This document shows positions 27,226-35,393 of a DNA stretch of 64,000 nt, piece after piece (positions within the stretch are counted from its first letter, which is position 1; every line of letters begins with the position of its first letter). The stretch comes from RGIG3701 sp030530205. GTDB taxonomy: Bacteria; Planctomycetota; Planctomycetia; Pirellulales; Thermoguttaceae. The notes beneath the pieces were generated by a model that was given only the letters and a program-made list of their open reading frames with translations, had not been told where the DNA came from and did no database searches. The stretch is from contig JAUMVK010000022.1 of the NCBI GenBank assembly GCA_030530205.1, forward strand, positions 1 through 64,000, written 5' to 3'. The translations under genes were made by a program, and so were the position numbers.

Positions 27226-29025
27226 ATGAAAAAAAACACGTTTTTCCTTTTTGTTTTTTTGATCCTTGTTACGGCTCTGTTGATGGGCATTTTAACGGTT
27301 CCAACGCACGCGAAAGAACGGCTTGATCGGGGCACTGTCGCGATTCAGACTCACGAGGGTGTTTTCACGTCTTGGCGGATCATGCCCGGCGAGGAGGGCG
27401 CCGTCTTTACCCTTTTGCGGGACGGAAAACCGATCGCCCGGCTGGACGCTTCCACCGGGACGAACTACCTCGACCGGGACGGAAAGAGCGATTCAGTCTA
27501 TTCGGTCCGGCTCGGGGAGGAGGGCAGCCCGGCGGTCAAGGTCTGGAAGGACGGCTTTCTGACACTGACGCTGGATATGCCCACAGAGCAGACCATGCCG
27601 GACGGGAGCGTGTGCCAGTACCGCCCCAACGACATGAGCTGCGCCGATCTGGACGGCGACGGCCGGTTCGAGCTGATCGTCAAATGGGACCCGACCAACT
27701 CCCGCGACAATTCGCAGAGCGGCTACACGGGCACGACATTCCTTGACGCCTACACGCTCGACGGGACGAAACTCTGGCGCGTTGATCTGGGCGTGAACAT
27801 TCGTTCCGGCGCGCACTATTCGCCGTTTCTGGTTTACGATTTCGACGGGGACGGCAAAGCGGAACTGATCTGCAAGACGGCCGACGGAACGGTGGACGGT
27901 CAGGGTCATGCTCTGGGCGATCCACGGGCGGACTACCGCGACAAAAACGGGCGCGTCCTCGACGGCCCCGAGTTCCTCACCGTTTTTGACGGTCAGACGG
28001 GTGCTGCGGTCTGCACGATCGACTACCCTGCTCCGCGAACGATCCGCCGGATGGACCGAAGCCGTGACGGCTGGGGGGATGACTACGGGAACCGGTGCGA
28101 CCGGTTTCTTGCCTGCGCCGCCTGCCTCGATGGGAAGCGCTCGTCGGCCGTTTTCTGCCGCGGGTACTACACGGCCGCGTACGTCATGGCGTTCGATTTC
28201 AACGGCAAAGACCTGAAACTCCGCTGGATCCATAAAAGCGAAACGCCCGGCGAGGGGCTTTACGGCGAAGGAAATCACTCGCTGGCGGTCGGTGATCTGG
28301 ACGGTGACGGTCGGGACGAGATCGTTTACGGCGCTGCCGCCCTGGACGACGATGGGACCGTTTTATACCGCACCGGGCTGGGGCACGGCGACGCGCTGCA
28401 CCTGTTCGCAAGCGGCGCCGACGAGAAACTCTACGTTTTCGATGTTCACGAAGACAAAAACGCCGACTACGGCATGGAGGTGCGCTCCGCCGACGGCGCG
28501 ATCCTCTGGGGTGTCCATGCGGGTTTCGATGTCGGGCGCGGGCTGGCCGCCGACGTGGATCCCGACCATCCCGGTTACGAGGTCTGGTCCCATGCCGCCG
28601 ACGGTTTGTGGACGCTGGACGGGAAGAAAATTTCTGACCGCCGACCATCCCAGAACTTCCGGATCTACTGGGACGGCGACCTTCAGGACGAACTTTTCGA
28701 CCGGGGTAGTATCGATTCCTGGCAAAACGGCCGGCTTGCGACGTTCTGGAAGTTGAACCATTCCGCGACGATCAACGGGACCAAATCGAACCCCAACCTT
28801 CAGGCGGATCTTCTGGGCGACTGGCGCGAAGAGGTCATTCTGTACAATGCCGAAAATCCGGCCCAGATCAACATTTTCCCGACGACGATCCCGACCCGGT
28901 ACCGCGTCCCGTGCCTGATGACAGACCACCTGTATCGTATGTCGATCGTCTGGCAGAACATCGGGTACAACCAACCCCCACACTTGGGAAGATATTTGCC
29001 GGAAATGGCGAAGAAATCACGATAA
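27226..29025 (+). CDS. Secreted rhamnogalacturonan lyase (PL11-like)
   Basis: Cleaves the rhamnose-galacturonic acid backbone of pectin by beta-elimination; acts outside the cytoplasm. The 599-aa protein has a signal peptide ending at THA and the eight-bladed propeller typical of PL11 (YesW/YesX). Several calcium-binding blade loops are visible: DLDGDGRFELIVKWDP, YDFDGDGKAELICKTADGT and DLDGDGRDEIVYGA. Family motifs include GRGLAADVDPDHPGYEVW and LLGDWREEVI near the end. AAAGG lies upstream of the chosen ATG. It is a single-gene unit, convergent with an SMP-30-like gene. I am confident of the family; endo versus exo action cannot be read from sequence alone. Confidence 0.92.
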   Translation: MKKNTFFLFVFLILVTALLMGILTVPTHAKERLDRGTVAIQTHEGVFTSWRIMPGEEGAVFTLLRDGKPIARLDASTGTNYLDRDGKSDSVYSVRLGEEGSPAVKVWKDGFLTLTLDMPTEQTMPDGSVCQYRPNDMSCADLDGDGRFELIVKWDPTNSRDNSQSGYTGTTFLDAYTLDGTKLWRVDLGVNIRSGAHYSPFLVYDFDGDGKAELICKTADGTVDGQGHALGDPRADYRDKNGRVLDGPEFLTVFDGQTGAAVCTIDYPAPRTIRRMDRSRDGWGDDYGNRCDRFLACAACLDGKRSSAVFCRGYYTAAYVMAFDFNGKDLKLRWIHKSETPGEGLYGEGNHSLAVGDLDGDGRDEIVYGAAALDDDGTVLYRTGLGHGDALHLFASGADEKLYVFDVHEDKNADYGMEVRSADGAILWGVHAGFDVGRGLAADVDPDHPGYEVWSHAADGLWTLDGKKISDRRPSQNFRIYWDGDLQDELFDRGSIDSWQNGRLATFWKLNHSATINGTKSNPNLQADLLGDWREEVILYNAENPAQINIFPTTIPTRYRVPCLMTDHLYRMSIVWQNIGYNQPPHLGRYLPEMAKKSR

Positions 29026-29033
29026 GTCTTTTC

Positions 29034-29071
29034 CTGGATCAGGAATAAGGAAATCCATCATCCTGATCCAG
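29034..29071. terminator. Bidirectional hairpin between convergent genes
   Basis: CTGGATCAGGA (29034-29044) and TCCTGATCCAG (29061-29071) pair perfectly over 11 bp. It lies between the lyase stop and the SMP-30-like stop. T-runs are short. Confidence 0.7.
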
Positions 29072-29088
29072 AACTCATAATGTACACA

Positions 29089-30183
29089 TTACAGGTCAAT
29101 AACCGACATGGAATGCGGCGCGTCATTTTTGTTGTCAAACGGCAAATCGATGTTGGAAATATAGAGCTTGTTGCCACGGCGGCAGACTTCCGAACAACGA
29201 TCGAGCGCACCATTGGCACCGGTTCCAACGGGATTTTTGGCAAGCGTCGTCACCTTGCCTGTTGCGATGCAGACTTTATGAACGGCATTGCCGGCAAAGT
29301 CGGCGAAGTAAACGCAGCCGTCCGTGCTGTCAACGCGAATCCCGTCTATCGACATGAGCTTCTTGCGTTCCACAGGACACGGAATCACGTTACGAACTTT
29401 AACTACCTTTGATCCATCTGCGTCAAACGTCAGCTCATAAATCTGCTCGTCACCGAAGTTGGCAACGTAAACCTTGCCGTCCACGGAGGAACTGCAGCCG
29501 TTCGCACCAACCCGCCATTCCGGGTCATTGGTCTTGAACTGGAAAATGAAATGCGGGTCGCAGTCCGTTTCGCTGACGTAGGTCTTGGCCCGATACGGTT
29601 TGGCGGGATCCAGTTCCTTCAAATCGAAGCAGAACAAACCGGACGTCAGCGGGCTTGGCGTGTCCTCCGTGACGCGGGTTTCACAGAAATAAACCTTTCC
29701 ATTGGCCACGGTCAGACCATTGGGTGCGACGAAATTCGTTGCCAGAACTTCACAGCGAACGGGTTTGCCATCCTCAAAAACGACTCGGAGCAAACGACCG
29801 TTATGATTGACGTGGCCGCTGATTTCCTGTGAGTCCGCAACGTACAGATTCCCGTCGGGGCCGAAAGCGATCCCCAGCGTGCCGGCATGTCCGGTTTCGG
29901 GGCTGGCGGGGATGCGAAACACTTCCTCGATCGTATCGTCCGGCTTAATGACAAGCAGCGGAGCGTCGCCTTCTTCCACCGCGGCCGGAATGACGAGGTA
30001 AATATTGTTATCTGACGGATTGTACGCCATACCATCCGGCGTAACGTATTTGTCGCCCAGATCGATCATCCGGGGAGTTTTCAAAGCCGGTACCTGATCA
30101 CAGGTTTCCGCTGCGAAAACAACCTCGGAACCCAAAACTGCCGCGGCGCTTAAAAGAAACAAAAGAGCAATTTTTCGTAACAT
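29089..30183 (-). CDS. Secreted SMP-30/gluconolactonase-like beta-propeller
   Basis: Exported 364-aa protein with a signal peptide ending at VFAAE. Repeated blade motifs (TPDGMAYNPSDNNIYLVIP, GTLGIAFGPDGNLYVADSQE, APNGLTVANGKVYFCET, GANGCSSSVDGKVYVANFGD, SIDGIRVDSTDGCVYFADF) indicate a six-bladed propeller of the SMP-30/NHL type. Members hydrolyse sugar lactones or other esters using a bound divalent metal. Asn and Asp in PNG and DG turns could fit, but I cannot assign the metal site. The start is supported by a signal peptide and AAGGAG 11 nt upstream, which is rather far. Confidence 0.75.
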   Translation of the reverse strand: MLRKIALLFLLSAAAVLGSEVVFAAETCDQVPALKTPRMIDLGDKYVTPDGMAYNPSDNNIYLVIPAAVEEGDAPLLVIKPDDTIEEVFRIPASPETGHAGTLGIAFGPDGNLYVADSQEISGHVNHNGRLLRVVFEDGKPVRCEVLATNFVAPNGLTVANGKVYFCETRVTEDTPSPLTSGLFCFDLKELDPAKPYRAKTYVSETDCDPHFIFQFKTNDPEWRVGANGCSSSVDGKVYVANFGDEQIYELTFDADGSKVVKVRNVIPCPVERKKLMSIDGIRVDSTDGCVYFADFAGNAVHKVCIATGKVTTLAKNPVGTGANGALDRCSEVCRRGNKLYISNIDLPFDNKNDAPHSMSVIDL

Positions 30184-30252
30184 AATTGGAGGCTCTCCTT
30201 GAAAAAGGAACTGAAATGGAGATCCCAGTTCCTCTTGTTTTAACCAATCAAA

Positions 30253-31011
30253 TTATTTCCCAAGAAAGTGGTCGTTAATGCCCGGGTCGCTGTGACGCAC
30301 GGCGCTGTTGGTGTGCAGGTTGGCGACTTCGGTCAGGATGCAGCCTTCCGGGCCGGCCATCTGCCAGTGCTTCGTTTCGACTTTCGCGAGCTGAACATAA
30401 TCACCGGGATTGGCCCACTGGCCGTGTTTGACCTCGACGGTCCCGCCATTGTGGCACTCGGGGATCTTGATTTCCGGCGGGAGATTATCTTCGCCGATGC
30501 CGACGATAAACGATTTGCCGTGACGGATGAACCAGCCCTCGTTCTTGACCGCCTGACCTTCGCCCTTGATGTGCCAGTGCTCCGGCAGCATCTGATTCGG
30601 CAGGAGGAAGAGGTCTTGCATCATGAACGTCAGGCCCTTTTTGTCCTGGTCGTTATTGACGATCCCGATGCACGCCAGCCCCAGCTCGCTGAACTTGCCC
30701 GTCCCGTAGTCCGAGACCCAGAGGCGTTCTTTCAGATCCGGGAAAACCGGGTAATTGAAGTAACGGCACAGGGCGATGATCGCGTCCTTGGCTTTGTCCT
30801 CGTTGAAGCTTCCATCCAGGTCGTAGAAGTCCGCGTTGTTGAACTTCAGGCCCTTTTCGGCTGGCGCGGCGGCTGCGGGTCTTGGAAAAGGCAAATTCGG
30901 AAAACGGCGGCGAATCTGCTGAGCCTGCGACTCCATGGCGGTCCCGGCGACCAAACCGGCCAGAGCAGCGCCTGTGGCCTTCAAAGCGGAACGACGATTG
31001 ATTTTTTCCAT
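30253..31011 (-). CDS. Tat-exported cupin, putative sugar isomerase-like protein
   Basis: A 252-aa protein with a twin-arginine leader (NRRSALKATGAALAGLVAG) and one cupin domain. Candidate metal ligands are in LPEHWHIKGEGQ (the HxH pair) and KHWQMAGPEG. The surrounding beta strands resemble D-lyxose isomerase-type cupins, so sugar isomerisation is a reasonable but unproven role. The C-terminal tail EVANLHTNSAVRHSDPGIN is strongly conserved: it recurs in a relic at 32054-32153. ATG at 31011 with a nearby AGGAG-like site. An FGGY kinase gene stands nearby, which would suit an aldose-to-ketose step before phosphorylation. Confidence 0.7.
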   Translation of the reverse strand: MEKINRRSALKATGAALAGLVAGTAMESQAQQIRRRFPNLPFPRPAAAAPAEKGLKFNNADFYDLDGSFNEDKAKDAIIALCRYFNYPVFPDLKERLWVSDYGTGKFSELGLACIGIVNNDQDKKGLTFMMQDLFLLPNQMLPEHWHIKGEGQAVKNEGWFIRHGKSFIVGIGEDNLPPEIKIPECHNGGTVEVKHGQWANPGDYVQLAKVETKHWQMAGPEGCILTEVANLHTNSAVRHSDPGINDHFLGK

Positions 31012-31065
31012 CTCAAACTCCTTTCAAAACAGGGAAACGACTTGAAAAAAAGTGTTTATCCAGAA

Positions 31066-31093
31066 ATTATACCAAATCCGTGGTTAATTTCAA
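31066..31093 (-). promoter_or_regulatory. Promoter of the cupin gene
   Basis: Minus strand: TTGAAA (complement of 31088-31093), 16-bp spacer, TATAAT (complement of 31066-31071). Confidence 0.65.
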
Positions 31094-31166
31094 GCGTTTC
31101 CATGCCCCAAACCGGAAAAAAGGGCAAAACTTTTCTTTTTCCTGCATGAAAAAACGCCCCCGGCCC

Positions 31167-31195
31167 TTGAAGTGGACCGGCCAAACCGATATAAT
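31167..31195 (+). promoter_or_regulatory. Promoter of the acid phosphatase gene
   Basis: TTGAAG (31167-31172), 17-bp spacer, TATAAT (31190-31195). The surrounding block is repeated before the FGGY kinase gene at 32211-32238. Confidence 0.7.
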
Positions 31196-31254
31196 ACGGA
31201 GGTAAATCGGAAGTTTTCAGAACGATCAGATCACCCAAACGAAAGGAACCAAAA

Positions 31255-31977
31255 ATGAAATACCTGAAAGCGCTGCTCGCAGTGATTTGCATCCTCTGCC
31301 CTCTCGCTGGCTGGGCGGATCCCTATTGCGATGTCAACGCGCTGCCCGACCTCATCAAGTGCCTGCCGGCACCGCCCACTCAGGGGACCCCGGATTTTGA
31401 GCGCGATGTCGCACGTTACGAATGGGGCAAGGAACAGCGCAAAGACCCGGCAAAAGCGGCCTTGGCCCAACATGACGCGGTGTGGTCGTATGAAACCATC
31501 GCCGATGCGTATTCGGAGCCTTTCGGACTGGAGATCTCGGCAGAGAAAACCCCGGAAATCTGGAAACTCATCGTGGACAGTCTTTCCACGACCGACCAGA
31601 TGCGTGTCGCGCCGAAGGCGTTCTTCCACCGTCAGCGGCCTTTCGCGTATTTTAACGAGGAGCCACTTTGCCCCCAGGAAGACGGGATCTGGCGCAACGA
31701 GGGAAGCTACCCGTCCGGCCATACACTTCGCTGCACAGTCTCCGCGCTGATCCTTGCCGAGATCAATCCGTCACGAGCCAACGAGATATTCGCCCGTGCC
31801 TGGCAATACAGCGAAAACCGCGTCATTGCAGGCGCACACTGGCAAAGTGACGTGGACCTGACTCGCGTCGCCGCAGGAATCGCCTATTCGAGCCTGCAAT
31901 CGATCCCGGCATTCAGAGCACAGGTGGAAAACGCCAAACGCGAGTTCAACGAACTCCTCGGGAAGAGAGGGAATTGA
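31255..31977 (+). CDS. Secreted class A acid phosphatase (PAP2 superfamily, PhoN-like)
   Basis: Periplasmic non-specific phosphomonoesterase, 240 aa, with a signal peptide ending at GWADP. All three parts of the phosphatase signature are present: KAFFHRQRP (Lys-x6-Arg-Pro), GSYPSGHT (the PSGH core) and ENRVIAGAHWQSD (Arg-x5-His-x3-Asp). In the third part Asn replaces the usual Ser before Arg. Length and motif spacing fit bacterial class A acid phosphatases, so it releases phosphate from organic esters such as nucleotides or sugar phosphates. GAAAGGAACC precedes the ATG. Its promoter block is shared with the next gene. Confidence 0.88.
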   Translation: MKYLKALLAVICILCPLAGWADPYCDVNALPDLIKCLPAPPTQGTPDFERDVARYEWGKEQRKDPAKAALAQHDAVWSYETIADAYSEPFGLEISAEKTPEIWKLIVDSLSTTDQMRVAPKAFFHRQRPFAYFNEEPLCPQEDGIWRNEGSYPSGHTLRCTVSALILAEINPSRANEIFARAWQYSENRVIAGAHWQSDVDLTRVAAGIAYSSLQSIPAFRAQVENAKREFNELLGKRGN

Positions 31978-32053
31978 CCGGAATCGGCCTTCATTTCAAA
32001 CGTAAACGTAGGGCGTAAATTCCCAATCGAACTCTTTCCCGATCAGGAATGCC

Positions 32054-32153
32054 CTACTTCCCCAGGAAGTGATCGTTAATACCTGGGTCGCTGTGACGGA
32101 CTGCGCTGTTGGAGCGCAGGTTGGCAACTTCGGTCAGGTTGCAGCCTTCCGGG
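32054..32153 (-). pseudogene. Relic of the 3' end of a cupin gene
   Basis: Read on the minus strand this stretch encodes about 33 codons ending in a TAG. They match the C-terminus of the intact cupin at 30253-31011 almost residue for residue (PEGCNLTEVANL, then SNSAVRHSDPGIN). DNA identity is also high. Similarity stops abruptly near 32153, so the rest of the gene is gone. There is no start and no function is expected. The 316-bp gap holds nothing else except the promoter at 32211-32238. Confidence 0.88.
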
Positions 32154-32210
32154 CAAATCGAATAATTACAAAATCTTTTCCTTTCTTCGTTCAAAATTCG
32201 TCTCCGGCCC

Positions 32211-32238
32211 TTGAATTAACTTTCCAACCTTGTATAAT
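32211..32238 (+). promoter_or_regulatory. Promoter of the FGGY kinase operon
   Basis: TTGAAT (32211-32216), 16-bp spacer, TATAAT (32233-32238). CCGGCCCTTGAA, TATAATACG and TTTTCAGAACGAT occur in the same order before the acid phosphatase gene. Confidence 0.7.
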
Positions 32239-32293
32239 ACGAGTGTAAAGTTTAAAATTTTCAGAACGATTAGTTTATCAACATTTCAAAATC

Positions 32294-33811
32294 ATGTACT
32301 ACCTTGGCATCGATAACGGTGGGTCCATGACAAAGGCCGCCCTGTTTGACGGCATCGGAACGCTGGTTTCCGTCTGTTCGGAGAAAGTCGAACTTCTTCA
32401 CCCCGAGCCGGGCATGGAGGAGGTGGATGGCGCGCAGCTTTGGCAGAGCAACGTCAAAGCGATCCGCTCTGCGATCACCCAGGCCGGGATCGACCCGAAA
32501 GAGATCGCCTGCGTCGCGTGCGCCGGGCACGGGAACGGCATGTACCTGGTGGACGGGGACGGGGTGCCGCTCGTGGGCGTGCGCTCGACGGACATCCGCG
32601 CCCGGGAGTACGTGGACCAGTGGGAACGGGCCGGCCTGGTGGACGCCCTGATGAGCAAAACGACCCAGCGCACGTGGGCGGCCCAGCCGAACGCGCTGCT
32701 CCGGTGGTTTGAGGACCATCAGCCGGAAACGCTGCGGAAGGCGAAATGGCTCTTCATGGTCAAAGATTTCGTTCGGTTCAAACTGACCGGCGAGGCGTAT
32801 ATGGAACTCACCGACGCATCCGCCACGAGCCTGCTCAACAATCAGACGGGCCAGTGGGACGACGAACTTCTTCGGGCGTGGGGCGTGGAAAAGTTCCGGC
32901 ATTTGCTTCCGCCGCTGGTTCAAACGACGCAGATCTGCGGGCGCGTCACGCCGGAAGCCGCAGAGGAAGCGGGTCTTGTGGCCGGTACGCCCGTCGCCGG
33001 CGGAATGTTCGACATTGACGCGGTCGGTCTGGGCGTCGGCATGACGGACGAGCAATCCCTCTGCCTCATTTCCGGGACGTGGGGGAACAATCAGTACATC
33101 GCCTCCGCGCCCGTGGTCAGCAAGGACATTTTCATGACCACCCTGTACTCCATCCCGGGCTACTACCTCATGCTCGAGGGGAGCGCGACCTCGACGAGCA
33201 ACCTGGAATGGACGCTTTCGACGTTTTTCAAGGCCGATAAAGAACTGCTGGCTCTGAAGAACAGCGGGAAGACCATCTACGACGTGCTGAACGAAGAACT
33301 GGCGGCGACGGAGCCGGAAACGAGCGGCACGGTGTTTCTCCCGTACCTGTACGCCTGCCCGGCCAACCCGGACGGCAAGGGGGTCCTGTTCGGGCTGGAC
33401 GCCTGGCAGGATCGCGGGCACGTCATGCGCGCCGTGTGTGAAGGGATCGTTTTCGCCCACTACTGGCACATCGAGCGCCTGCTCAAGTTCCGTTCCAAAC
33501 CGGGTGAGATCCTCCTGGCGGGCGGAGCGGCCAAAAGCCCGATCTGGCGGCAGATGTTCGCCGACGTGTTCCAGACGCCCGTGCGTGTCCCAGACGGCGC
33601 CGAGCTGGGCGCGCTCGGGGCCGCCATTGCCGCCGCGGTCGCCGTTGGGACTTTTCCGGACTGCAAGACCGCGTGCAAAGCGTTCGTCAAGTTCTCGAAC
33701 GTGAACCAGCCGGACGCCGCCAAAGCGGACGTGTACGCCAAAAAATACGCCCGATTCAAAAAGCTGCTGGAGGTTCTGGACCCGAACTGGAGCGAGCTGT
33801 TATGGAAGTGA
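32294..33811 (+). CDS. FGGY-family carbohydrate kinase
   Basis: ATP-dependent kinase for a ketose or polyol, cytoplasmic, 505 aa, normal for the family. The N-terminal phosphate loop is GIDNGGSMTKAALFD. Sugar-binding residues are expected around MVKDFVRFKLTGE and TDASATS. The second phosphate loop is LISGTWGNNQ, and the adenine-site FGGY signature is LLAGGAAKSPIWRQMFADVFQ. It resembles xylulokinases and L-xylulokinases, but the sugar is not certain. There is no clear Shine-Dalgarno before the ATG. Its last codons overlap the start of the CoA-transferase gene by 10 bp, so the two are co-transcribed and probably translationally coupled. Confidence 0.88.
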   Translation: MYYLGIDNGGSMTKAALFDGIGTLVSVCSEKVELLHPEPGMEEVDGAQLWQSNVKAIRSAITQAGIDPKEIACVACAGHGNGMYLVDGDGVPLVGVRSTDIRAREYVDQWERAGLVDALMSKTTQRTWAAQPNALLRWFEDHQPETLRKAKWLFMVKDFVRFKLTGEAYMELTDASATSLLNNQTGQWDDELLRAWGVEKFRHLLPPLVQTTQICGRVTPEAAEEAGLVAGTPVAGGMFDIDAVGLGVGMTDEQSLCLISGTWGNNQYIASAPVVSKDIFMTTLYSIPGYYLMLEGSATSTSNLEWTLSTFFKADKELLALKNSGKTIYDVLNEELAATEPETSGTVFLPYLYACPANPDGKGVLFGLDAWQDRGHVMRAVCEGIVFAHYWHIERLLKFRSKPGEILLAGGAAKSPIWRQMFADVFQTPVRVPDGAELGALGAAIAAAVAVGTFPDCKTACKAFVKFSNVNQPDAAKADVYAKKYARFKKLLEVLDPNWSELLWK

Positions 33812-35310
33812 TCACCGCGCAAGAGGCCGTCAGAAAGTACATCAAAAGCGGCATGACGCTTGCGGTCGAAGGGTTCATCGGGCTGATGAAGCCGGAGGAA
33901 CTGCTCATCGCCCTGCGGGAACGGTTTCTCGAAACGGGTGAACCGCGAGACCTGACGGTCGTCCACTGCGCCGGCCAGGGGGACGGGACCTCGCCCGGCT
34001 GCGGGATCAACCGGCTCGCCCTGGAAGGGCTGGTCGGCCGGATCATCGCCAGCCATTTCGCCATGGCCCCCGACATTCAGCGGCTCATTCTTGAAAACAA
34101 AATTGCCGGGTACAACCTCCCGCAAGGGGTGATCTCGCACCTGTACCGCGACATTGCGCAGAGCCTGCCAGGGAACATCACCCACGTCGGGCTGGATACG
34201 TTCGTCGATCCGTCGCTCGAAGGGGGAAAACTCAACGAAAAGGCCCGGCAGGCGGGCGATCTGGTCGAACGGATCGCTATTCACGGAAAGCCGTTTCTGC
34301 TTTACAGGGCGTTCCCGATCGACGTCGTTTTTCTGCGGGCGACGTCGTGCGACGCGAAGGGGAACTGCTCGCTCGAACGTGAGCCGGTGAGCCTCGAAGT
34401 CACGGCCATGGCGCAGGCCGCCCAAAACTCCGGCGGGAAGGTGATCGTTCAGGTGGAACGGCTTTCGGACGCTCCGCTTGACCCCCATCAGGTCAAAATT
34501 CCCGCGTGCCTGGTGGACGCGGTGGTGGTCGCTCAGCCGGAAAACCACCGAATGACCAACGACTTCGATTTCAATCCCGCGTTCATTCAAGGGGGGCTGG
34601 CGAGCGTGAAATCTCAGGACGCGCAAACGCCGCTCACCATCCGCCAGTTCATCGCGCAGCGGGCCGCCAGAGAGCTGACGCCCGGAGCGATCGTCAATCT
34701 GGGCATCGGAATGCCGGAGGGGATCTCCGAGGCCGCGGCCGAAATGGGAATTTCCGGGATGGTTTTGACCACCGAGTCCGGCACGATCGGCGGCTCTCCC
34801 GCTTCGGGTGGTTCGTTCGGCGCGGCGGCTTATCCGGACTGCATTCTTACCCAGCCCGAGCAGTTCGACTTCTACGACGGTGGTGGCCTCGACATCGCGT
34901 TCCTCGGGTTGGCACAGGCGGACCGCTTCGGAAACGTTAACGTCAGCAAATTCGGCTCGAAACTCGCGGGCTGCGGCGGGTTCATCAACATCACCCAGAA
35001 CGCGAAACGCGTCGTTTTTTGCGGGACGTTCACCTCGGGCGGGCTGCAAGCCGAATTCCACGACTGCCGGCTGCAGATCCTTCAGGAAGGTCGAGTCAAA
35101 AAATTCGTCCGGGACGTTGAGCAGATCACCTTCAGCGCGCGCCGTGCCGCCGAAACGGGTCAGGACGTTCTTTTCATCACAGAACGGGCGACGTTCCGCC
35201 TGATCGACGGCGTGATGACACTGACGGAACTCACCCCCGGTGTGGACCTCGAACGTGACGTTTTGGCCCACATGGAGTTTGAAATCAAGGTACAAGAGAC
35301 AATCAATTGA
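33802..35310 (+). CDS. Single-chain CoA-transferase (propionate/acetate CoA-transferase-like)
   Basis: Transfers CoA between short-chain acyl-CoA and carboxylates; cytoplasmic. The 502-aa protein combines the alpha-like (about 1-255) and beta-like (about 275-500) halves of 3-oxoacid CoA-transferases, as in YdiF and Pct. The beta half has NLGIGMPEGIS and the catalytic Glu in TTESGTIGG (Glu325). The start ATG lies inside the last codons of the kinase gene, with GGAG about 9 nt upstream, and gives a protein that begins like family members. The pairing with a sugar kinase suggests a pathway that ends in acyl-CoA or organic acids, but the acid is unknown. Confidence 0.87.
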   Translation: MEVITAQEAVRKYIKSGMTLAVEGFIGLMKPEELLIALRERFLETGEPRDLTVVHCAGQGDGTSPGCGINRLALEGLVGRIIASHFAMAPDIQRLILENKIAGYNLPQGVISHLYRDIAQSLPGNITHVGLDTFVDPSLEGGKLNEKARQAGDLVERIAIHGKPFLLYRAFPIDVVFLRATSCDAKGNCSLEREPVSLEVTAMAQAAQNSGGKVIVQVERLSDAPLDPHQVKIPACLVDAVVVAQPENHRMTNDFDFNPAFIQGGLASVKSQDAQTPLTIRQFIAQRAARELTPGAIVNLGIGMPEGISEAAAEMGISGMVLTTESGTIGGSPASGGSFGAAAYPDCILTQPEQFDFYDGGGLDIAFLGLAQADRFGNVNVSKFGSKLAGCGGFINITQNAKRVVFCGTFTSGGLQAEFHDCRLQILQEGRVKKFVRDVEQITFSARRAAETGQDVLFITERATFRLIDGVMTLTELTPGVDLERDVLAHMEFEIKVQETIN

Positions 35311-35393
35311 CCTTTCCCCGAAATAACTCTCATGTCATCTAAAGGGCGCAAAAGCCATACGTATTCTTTGACGGATGAACCACAAATCGGATC

